Shown: piece by piece, positions 1-6,900 of the stretch | How positions within the stretch are numbered: position 1 is the first letter of the stretch | How the letters are laid out: each line of letters opens with the position of its first letter | DNA from: Propionibacteriaceae bacterium | GTDB lineage: Bacteria > Actinomycetota > Actinomycetes > Propionibacteriales > Propionibacteriaceae | NCBI GenBank assembly: GCA_031262845.1 | Contig: JAISGZ010000229.1 | Coordinates: 1-7,733 of the forward strand | Direction: 5' to 3' | Length of the DNA: 7,733 nt | Notes under the pieces: model-generated | What the model saw: only the letters and a program-made list of their open reading frames with translations | The model's database searches: none | What the model was told of the DNA's origin: nothing | Program-made: the position numbers and the translations under genes

Positions 1-2
1 CA

Positions 3-1163
3 GAGCCACTTCGGGTGTGTTTGACGGCCGTCGACGGGCCGGTTGACGGAGATGGTCTACCAGTGACCGGTGGGATCGTGCGAACGTCCCGGCTCGAAAC
101 TGATTGGACTGGGGACCCGCTTCAGCAGATCGCCGCTGAGCCGTCTCAAGCCGATCTGAAACCCCCGATGGACGAACCTGCCGCCATGGTCAAGCCGGTC
201 CAGGTCCCAGCCGTGCCGTCGGCTGTTTCAAGCTTGCCGATGTCCTCTTCTGGTCACACCACACGGTTACCTGATGACAGTCAGTTACGGCTCTCGGGTA
301 ACCATCTGTTCCCGCGCCCGGTATCGGCTCAAAGCCCGTTATCACCGGTCGCTGTGGGAGCTGAGGCCGCGCTGCCGGTGGCGGCAGTAGCAGTTACGGC
401 AGTTGACGAACCAGATTCGTTTGAACCAGCCGCAGGCGACGGTTACGACTATTTATGGGATGACCCGACAACTTTCCATTCACCTGAGGTCGCGGCGGTG
501 CGCCAAACCGAGGAAGAGGCTGAGCCCAAACATAGCCTTCCGGCCGTTCTAGCCGGTGACGGTAGTGTTGATTTAGTTGACGACGATCACGACGGTATGA
601 CGATCATGTCGTTACCACCACCGGTTCCAGACGCCGAATCGGCCGTACTAACAGCTGCCTCAAGTCCTGTTCTCCCCGCTTCAGGACCAGTTGCCGGCTC
701 AGAGCAGCCGACGGTTTTAGCCCGGATTTGTTCAGGCTGTGGTCAAGCCAATGCCACCCGTCGGCCGGATTGTTCGAACTGTGGGACGTCACTGAGCGGC
801 GACGCGGTGCGAGTGCCGCGGCCGGTTCTGGGGTGGGCGGTGATCTCGAACGGCCAGTCGTTTCCGCTCGATCATCCGTTGGTCATGGGCCGCCGGCCGC
901 AGGCTCCCTTCTCGCCTCATGACGCCCCCCATCTGGTGACGGTCGATGGGCCTGACCATGACATTTCCCGGTCCCATTTGCGGGTCGATTTAGAGGATTG
1001 GAGCGTCTTGGTGCGTGATCTCGGTTCGACTAATGGCACGGTCCTCCACCGGCCGGGTCAACCAGATCGGAAGTTGCACAAGAATGAACCGGTGGCCGCT
1101 GTCAGCGGTGACATTTTCGACCTTGGTTCAGGTGTCACGATGACCATGCGTGATCTCGTCTGA
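3..1163 (+). CDS. Zinc-ribbon and FHA domain protein (5' end outside window)
   Basis: The reading frame is open from base 3, so the true start probably lies upstream. A GTG at 15 is the first start-like codon but has no visible ribosome binding site; residue numbers here count from it (382 aa). Residues 1 to about 235 are low complexity, rich in Pro, Ala, Val and Ser, with acidic patches, and are probably disordered. A zinc ribbon follows, with Cys239/Cys242 and Cys253/Cys256 (CxxC-x10-CxxC). The C-terminus, about 275-380, is an FHA domain with the usual phosphothreonine-binding signature: Gly292-Arg293, SRSH at 318-321 and DLGSTNGT at 335-342. No membrane segment is visible in the part present. 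FHA domains bind phosphothreonine peptides, and the kinase gene begins only 11 bases downstream, so it is probably a substrate or reader of that kinase (inference). An acidic-flanked Thr196 is a possible phosphosite. Domain calls are firm; cellular role unknown. Confidence 0.88.
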   Translation, partial: EPLRVCLTAVDGPVDGDGLPVTGGIVRTSRLETDWTGDPLQQIAAEPSQADLKPPMDEPAAMVKPVQVPAVPSAVSSLPMSSSGHTTRLPDDSQLRLSGNHLFPRPVSAQSPLSPVAVGAEAALPVAAVAVTAVDEPDSFEPAAGDGYDYLWDDPTTFHSPEVAAVRQTEEEAEPKHSLPAVLAGDGSVDLVDDDHDGMTIMSLPPPVPDAESAVLTAASSPVLPASGPVAGSEQPTVLARICSGCGQANATRRPDCSNCGTSLSGDAVRVPRPVLGWAVISNGQSFPLDHPLVMGRRPQAPFSPHDAPHLVTVDGPDHDISRSHLRVDLEDWSVLVRDLGSTNGTVLHRPGQPDRKLHKNEPVAAVSGDIFDLGSGVTMTMRDLV

Positions 1164-1174
1164 GCGGCTGATCG

Positions 1175-3028
1175 ATGACTGTTTCGCGCCGTCCTTATGA
1201 ACCACCCCAGATCGACGGTTTTGAAGTTGTCCGGTTGCTCGGTCAGGGCGGTTTCGCTGACGTTTTCCTGTGTCAGCAGCACCGGCCTAGCCGCCCGGTG
1301 GCGATTAAAGTCTTGCTGGCTGACAAGGTCGGCGGACAACAAGCCCAGCAGATTGAGGCTGAGGCTGACGCTATGGCCGGCTTGTCCCAGCACCGCAACA
1401 TCGTCACGGTTTTCGCTGCCGGTACGACCAGTGATGGCCGGTCTTATCTGGTCATGGACTATTACCCGAAATCACTCGGCCGAGGTTGGCGCCGGGCCCG
1501 GCTGTCGATCGCTGAGGCTTTGGCAACCGGTATTCAGCTGGCTGGGGCGGTTGAGTCAGCCCATCGGGTCCGCTCGTCTCAGTTTCCCCACGGCATCCTC
1601 CACCGCGACATCAAGCCCGACAACATTCTGATCGGCCGGAGCGGGCAACCGGTTTTGGGCGACTTTGGCATCGCCATGGCCGTTGACCAAGCTGGTCAAG
1701 GTGCTGAGGGTTTGTCGGTGCCGTGGAGTCCGCCGGAAATGTTGGGCACTGCACCTCACTCCTTACCGGCCTCGGACGTTTGGAGTTTGGCTGCCACTTT
1801 GTACGGCTTGTTAACCGGGTTGGCGCCTTTCGAAACTGGCGATGGCACGCTACCGAACACGGCCCACCATCAAGCCGACCGGATCCGCCGCGATCCTTAC
1901 CGGCCGCTTGGCCGGCCCGACGCACCAGCCAGCTTCGATCAGGTCTTACGGACCGCGATGGCGAAAGATCCGGCTGTCCGTTATCCCACCATGCAAGCTT
2001 TCGGCCGGGCCTTGGGTCAGGTCGAGCAAGAGTTGGGGCTTCAGCCAACCCCATTGGAAGTGATCGAGTCGCTGGTCAGTGATGACATGACGCTGACGAG
2101 CCTGGATGACGATGATGGCACCCGGCTCAGTCCGTTTATCCGGATCGACCCGACCGGAACGACTCATGAGTCACCAGCCAGGTCAGTGCCGGACTACTCA
2201 GCTCCGGTGACAGGTCCCGGACCGCTCGCCAACTGGCCGTCGGCCTCAACGGCATCAATGACGCCAACTGGCGCCACGCCAAGTGGCGTGTCTCCAACTG
2301 GCCAGTCGGCTCCAGTGATTGACCAGACTGGCAGTTCCACTGGAGCGGTCGTGTCAGACGACTTGACCGCATTGCGGGCGACACCCGCGGTCAGCCCAGC
2401 GGTGCCGGCCGCCGCCCCGATCACGGCTGTCCCTCAGGCCGGGCCCGAAATCGCTCTGACCCAGCACCGGGTTGACCGGCCTCCAGCCGGTCTGGAAAGC
2501 CCCGGGCAACAGTTCCGGCCACACCCGGTCACCGCTACCCAACAGCGGCTGACGCCGCCCCAAAAGGCTTCGGACCGGTCGGACGAAGCGGCCGCTGAGC
2601 CCCGTTCGGCGCCCTGGCGGATCGTTGTGCCGCTGGTCGTGGCGGTGATCGTGGCCGGCCTGGTGGTTTGGGTGCTGGTCCGGCCAACCCCCGAGCCGCC
2701 AATCCCAGTGACGCCATCGGTCACCAACCAGACCCAGGACGTCTTACCCGGCCAGGCCGTACCGGCGCCGACCAACCTGAGGTGCGTCGTCGAGGCTGAT
2801 CAGTTTGTCATCGACTGGACTAACCCCGACCCGCGTGACGGCGATACCTACCTGTACACCGCCCCATTCGGGCAACCCTTGGTTGAGGCCGAACACGTGC
2901 CAACTGGACAAGGCGAGCGTTTGCTTCTGCCCCGGGTCGATGACCCCCAGCCTTATTGCTTTGAAATCCAAACCGTTCGCGCCAGTCGAACCTCAGACGG
3001 GACGCGCCAATGTTGCGTCATCGGCTGA
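1175..3028 (+). CDS. Transmembrane serine/threonine protein kinase with FN3-like extracytoplasmic domain
   Basis: The 617-aa protein is a Hanks-type Ser/Thr kinase. Catalytic domain about 15-285: glycine loop GQGGFADV (23-30), Lys45 in VAIK, helix-C Glu63, HRDIKPDN (143-150), DFG (163-165), a PPE motif ending at Glu188, and Asp201 in DVWSL. All residues needed for catalysis are present. The activation segment is short and has no threonine; Ser181 occupies the usual P+1 Thr place. A Thr/Pro/Ser-rich linker of about 180 residues follows, then one hydrophobic helix at about 481-502. The outer part, about 528-617, resembles a fibronectin type III domain (APTNL start, IDWTNP strand) rather than PASTA repeats, and holds Cys537, Cys595, Cys613 and Cys614. 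Start: ATG at 1175 is 11 bases after the previous stop and places the kinase fold at the expected distance; its ribosome binding site is weak, suggesting translational coupling. Likely partners are the FHA proteins encoded on both sides and the secretion ATPase downstream (inference). Confidence 0.95.
   Translation: MTVSRRPYEPPQIDGFEVVRLLGQGGFADVFLCQQHRPSRPVAIKVLLADKVGGQQAQQIEAEADAMAGLSQHRNIVTVFAAGTTSDGRSYLVMDYYPKSLGRGWRRARLSIAEALATGIQLAGAVESAHRVRSSQFPHGILHRDIKPDNILIGRSGQPVLGDFGIAMAVDQAGQGAEGLSVPWSPPEMLGTAPHSLPASDVWSLAATLYGLLTGLAPFETGDGTLPNTAHHQADRIRRDPYRPLGRPDAPASFDQVLRTAMAKDPAVRYPTMQAFGRALGQVEQELGLQPTPLEVIESLVSDDMTLTSLDDDDGTRLSPFIRIDPTGTTHESPARSVPDYSAPVTGPGPLANWPSASTASMTPTGATPSGVSPTGQSAPVIDQTGSSTGAVVSDDLTALRATPAVSPAVPAAAPITAVPQAGPEIALTQHRVDRPPAGLESPGQQFRPHPVTATQQRLTPPQKASDRSDEAAAEPRSAPWRIVVPLVVAVIVAGLVVWVLVRPTPEPPIPVTPSVTNQTQDVLPGQAVPAPTNLRCVVEADQFVIDWTNPDPRDGDTYLYTAPFGQPLVEAEHVPTGQGERLLLPRVDDPQPYCFEIQTVRASRTSDGTRQCCVIG
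2229..2301 (+). repeat. Short imperfect repeats in the kinase linker
   Basis: The 8-base unit CCAACTGG occurs at 2229-2236, 2264-2271 and 2294-2301, with a short inverted repeat (ACGCCA/TGGCGT) at 2276-2289 between them. The second and third copies encode a repeated Pro-Thr-Gly motif (residues about 364-376) in the disordered linker of the kinase; the first is read in another frame. This is best read as coding low-complexity sequence that can expand or shrink by slippage. It is not a mobile element or a regulatory site. Confidence 0.45.
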
Positions 3029-3033
3029 TCTGA

Positions 3034-3041
3034 AGAAAGGA
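3034..3041 (+). promoter_or_regulatory. Ribosome binding site of the FHA/winged-helix gene
   Basis: The purine stretch AGAAAGGA lies 11 bases before the ATG at 3053 and supports that start. It is the clearest independent ribosome binding site after the kinase gene. It sits in the 24-base gap between genes, which is too short to suggest a separate terminator and promoter. Confidence 0.6.
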
Positions 3042-3052
3042 ATCCAGCGACC

Positions 3053-3901
3053 ATGTCAGTGCCGCTCATCCCGCCCTCCCGGTCTAGCTCGCCCGCCAGT
3101 GCCGATTCACCCACGGCCCCCAACGCCTCGCCTCCCAGGAGTGACGCGGCAACTAGCCCAGCGACTGATGTTCCGGGTTTGAAGCTCAGTTATGAAGACC
3201 AAATTCTGACGCTGCCGACCGACCAGCCGTTCGACATTGGTCGGGAAGCCGATCTGTCACTGGACAACAACCCGTTCTTACACCGGCAGTTTCTCCGAAT
3301 CGTCTATGAGTACGGTTTCTGGTGGTTAGTCAACATCGGTACGGTCTTGTCGGCCACGGTGTCTGATTCCCGCACCGGGACTCAAGCTTGGCTCGGCCCG
3401 GGGGCTCGGCTACCGGTGAGTTTTGGTGATCAGTTGGTGATTTTCACAGCCGGCCCGTGTGTCTACGAATTGAGGTTGATGCTGGAGCGGCCGCTGTGGC
3501 AGGAAAATGTCGTCTTCCCTCCCATCCATGGCGATACAACGTTGGGGGCTTTGGCTCTGACAGAGGCCCAACGGCTGGTGGTGGTGGCTTTGGCCGAGCC
3601 GATGCTGCGGCGTGAAACTACCGGGCTGATTCATTTGCCGACGAATGCCGAGGCCGCCCAGCGGATTGGCTGGGGAGTCAAACGGTTTAACCGCAAAGTC
3701 GACAATGTCTGTGACAAGCTTGATCGTTTCGGGGTCGACGGCTTGCGGGGTGGTGTCCAGTCTCACGCCACCGGTCGCCGCGCGCGACTCGTTGAATGGG
3801 CTTGTTCGACTGGTTTGGTCAGTTCGGCCGATTTGGTCATGCTTGACCGGGCTAAGGCGGCTCAGTTGGCTGATGGTTCGCCGGAGCCGGACGAGGACTG
3901 A
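3053..3901 (+). CDS. Degenerate FHA domain protein with C-terminal winged-helix-like domain
   Basis: 282 aa. Residues 1-42 are Ser/Pro/Ala-rich and probably disordered. About 43-143 has FHA-like order: a first strand pair, IGR at 62-64, a central strand ending in WWLVNIG (90-96) and closing strands to LRLML. The pThr-contact residues are altered: the SRxH motif is HRQF (77-80) and the usual STNG region reads TVLS (97-100), so only Arg64 is kept. About 168-233 looks like a DNA-binding winged helix: LTEAQRLVVVALAEPML, then LPTNAEAAQRIGW as a probable helix-turn-helix, a basic helix (KRFNRKVDN) and a short GVDGLRGG wing. Residues 234-282 are charged at the end, with an acidic tail. No membrane segment. 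Start supported by AGAAAGGA upstream. It sits 24 bases after the kinase gene and 4 bases before the secretion ATPase gene. A transcription or signalling adaptor for this locus is plausible, but the DNA-binding role is inferred from sequence pattern only. Confidence 0.88.
   Translation: MSVPLIPPSRSSSPASADSPTAPNASPPRSDAATSPATDVPGLKLSYEDQILTLPTDQPFDIGREADLSLDNNPFLHRQFLRIVYEYGFWWLVNIGTVLSATVSDSRTGTQAWLGPGARLPVSFGDQLVIFTAGPCVYELRLMLERPLWQENVVFPPIHGDTTLGALALTEAQRLVVVALAEPMLRRETTGLIHLPTNAEAAQRIGWGVKRFNRKVDNVCDKLDRFGVDGLRGGVQSHATGRRARLVEWACSTGLVSSADLVMLDRAKAAQLADGSPEPDED
3893..3897 (+). promoter_or_regulatory. Ribosome binding site of the secretion ATPase gene
   Basis: GAGGA lies within the last codons of the FHA/winged-helix gene, 8 bases before the ATG at 3906. 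With the stop codon at 3899-3901 and only 4 bases between the genes, this points to translational coupling and fixes the start of the large ATPase. Confidence 0.65.
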
Positions 3902-3905
3902 GTCG

Positions 3906-6900
3906 ATGCGCTGGAAACTGGGCTTGGGGGATTCTCCCCAGTCGGAACGATTGCTGGCTGTCACCACCGACGCCACCGCCACCGTCGGTGATTTAGCGCA
4001 AACATTGGCCCGGAATGATCCGTTGCGCCAGGGGCAGCCGGTTCCCAGCTACCTGAGTTTGCGGGTCATCAGCCCGGCTGAGCCCCAAGGCCGGGGACTT
4101 GAACCGGGTGCCACGCTCCATGACGCTGGTCTGCGTTCGGGGGCCCGGGTTGAACTGATTGAAGTCGGTGGGCGGTATCAGCTGGCGGGTGCTGATCGCG
4201 GTCCGGCGGCCGTGGTCGTGCGGGTGTTGTCGGGACCTCAAGCCGGCCAAGAATTCGGCTTGCCAGTCGGGACCAGCTACCTAGGCCGAGCGGCCGATAG
4301 TGATGTCAGACTGACTGACCCGCTAGTGTCCGGCCGTCACGCCCGGCTGACAGTCGGCACGTCGATCGAATTAACGGATCTGAACTCGGCCAACGGCATC
4401 TTGCTCGGTGGCCGCCCGGTCAGCAAGGTGTCGGTGCGGGCAACCGATCAACTGTTGTTGGGCGACACCTTGATAGCGATCACGCCGCTACGCCAAGCCG
4501 GGGCGGCTCCGGAGGTCGGCGCTGTCGTCGACTTCAACCGGTCGCCTCGGGTGGTAGCCCAATTCCCGGAGCACAAGCTGGCTCATCCGAAGCCGCCCCA
4601 GCCGCTGCGGCCGAGCCGGTTCCCGTATATCGCCATGTTGGCGCCGCTGATCATGGGCAGTGTCATGTACGCGGTGACGCGTAACCCACTGTCGGTCATC
4701 TTTGTGGCGCTGAGCCCGATTCTCATGGTTGGTACGTGGCTCGATCGATTCATTGCCGGCAAACGGTTATTCAAGCAACAGAAGAAACAGTTCAAGCAGA
4801 ACATCGAGGCGCTGCACCAGACAATTGAGCGCGAGCATGCGGTCGAACGGGCCGTCCGCCAGCAACGCTGCCCGGCCGTCATCGAATCGTTGGCGGCAGT
4901 CGGCGAGTTCACCGATCTGTTATGGACCAGGCGGCCGGAAAACCCCGATTTCTTGAGTTTGCGGTTGGGTATCGGGGCTTCGCCATCAAAAGTCCGCATC
5001 GATCTCCCCGATACCCAGGACACCGATGCCGAATCGTGGGAGCAGCTAGTGGCCGCACGCGATCACTGCGCTGTGTTACCCGACGCACCCGTCATCGTCA
5101 ATTTGCGTGAATGTGGTTCGCTCGGGTTGGCTGGGCCAGGTCCAGCGACCGCGGCCCTGGCCAGAGGCTTGGTCTGGCAGTTGGTCAGTCAACAGGCGGC
5201 CTCCGAGGTGGTGTTGACAGCGCTCATGTCACAGCAAGCCAAAGCCGGTTGGGAGTGGCTGGAATGGTTGCCGCACGTTTCGTCACCGCATTCTCCCTTG
5301 ACCGGGGATCACTTGGCCTGCGACCAGGCCAGTGGGCTCACGGTTTTGGCGAAGTTGGAAGAGTTGATCGACCAACGGTTACCCGGCGAAAAGAATAATT
5401 CCCATCACCGGCCACCGCATCCAGAAGGCAAGGAATCGCCCTTACCGGAGCCAGTGGTTCCGACGGTCCTGGTTTTGGTAACGGATGACGTACCACTCGA
5501 CCGGGCGCGTTTGACCCGCTTAACCGAACGAGGGCCGGACGTTGGCGTTCATGTGATCTGGGTGGCCGCCCGCCAGGCCGCTCTGCCGGCCGCTTGTCGG
5601 ACTTTCCTGGCTTTGGACGATGCTGTGGTGGCCTCAGCCCCAGTGCCTGGGCCAGTTCAGTTACCCGGCGTCGCCGGCGCTGCGGTTCAGCCCCCCGTGG
5701 CCAGTTCGGCATTGCCGGTTGTGACAGCGGCGGCCGGACAGGTGCGTTTTGGTTCCCACGACTATCCCTTGACCGCGGAACTGGTTGACGCCGGCGTCGC
5801 CACCCGGATGGCCCGGGTGCTGGCGCCAGTGGTCGAGGCGGGAACGCCGGTCGAGGACGACTCTGACCTGCCGAAAGCCTTGTCTTATCTCGCCTTAGCC
5901 GGTCCTCAGTTCGCTCAGCAGCCGGATTTTGTGGCCGAGCGTTGGGTCCAGACCGGTTCGATCAACCAACGCGACCTGGGTGGGCCCCGGCAACGGCGCA
6001 AGCCGGGCGGTTTGGTCAGCCTGATTGGCCAAGCGGCTGATGGCGCTATGACCCTCGATTTGAGAACTCAAGGTCCCCATGCCTTGGTCGGCGGGACCAC
6101 CGGTGCCGGCAAGTCGGAATTCCTTCAAGCCTGGGTTATGGGGTTGGCTACCCGATATTCACCTGACCGGGTGACGTTTTTGTTTGTCGACTACAAGGGT
6201 GGCGCGGCCTTCGCCGACTGTGTCCAATTGCCCCACTGCGTCGGGCTGGTGACGGATTTATCGCCCCATCTGGTACGCCGGGCACTGACTAGTTTGCGGG
6301 CTGAGCTGCGTTTCCGTGAGCACTTGCTCAACCGCAAGAAGGCCAAAGACCTCATTGGTCTGGAACGTTCCGGCGATCCCGAGGCGCCACCCAGCCTGAT
6401 TATCGTGGTCGATGAATTCGCCGCCCTCAAACAAGAGGTACCGGAATTCGTCGACGGCGTCATCGACGTCGCTCAGCGGGGCCGCTCACTCGGTCTCCAC
6501 TTGATTCTGGCGACCCAGCGGCCGGCTGGGGTCATTAACGACAAAATTCGAGCCAACGTCAATTTGCGGATCGCTTTGCGGATGGCTGACGAAGCCGACT
6601 CACAGGACATCTTGGGCGACCCGATGGCGGCCTATTTTTCGGCGGCGGCACCTGGCCGGGCGGCGGCGAAAACTGGACCTGGGCGGATCACGCCGTTCCA
6701 GACCGGTTACGTCGGCGGTTGGACTTCTGATCAGCCCGACCCGGCCCGGATTGACATCGACCAGTTGGACTTTGGCACGGCCGGCCGTTGGGAGGAGCCG
6801 GAGAACCCAGCGTTGGCCGAATCTGAGCAACGTGACCCAGGTCCAACCGACATTGCTCGGATGGTCAACACCATCGGTCAAGCTGCCCAGTTGAAGCAAC

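Noticed and set aside
15..17. GTG as the true start of the first gene
   Set aside because: The frame is open further upstream to base 3, no ribosome binding site is visible, and the protein begins directly in low-complexity sequence, so the start is more likely outside the window.
1197..1631. 144-codon + strand frame inside the kinase gene
   Set aside because: It overlaps the catalytic domain in another frame, and the kinase motifs are all in the main frame.
2276..2289. Inverted repeat as a terminator or operator
   Set aside because: A 6-base stem with a 2-base loop, no T run after it, deep inside the kinase coding region.
3002..3052. Promoter or terminator between the kinase and FHA/winged-helix genes
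   Set aside because: The gap is only 24 bases, with no stem-loop and no convincing -35/-10 pair; it holds a ribosome binding site only.
3410..3982. 190-codon open frame on the minus strand
   Set aside because: It lies opposite the FHA/winged-helix gene and the start of the ATPase gene, both with clear domains. Its translation has no recognisable motif and is a by-product of G+C-rich coding sequence.
5338..5712. 124-codon minus-strand frame opposite the ATPase stalk region
   Set aside because: Arg/Pro-rich shadow translation with no domain and no ribosome binding site.
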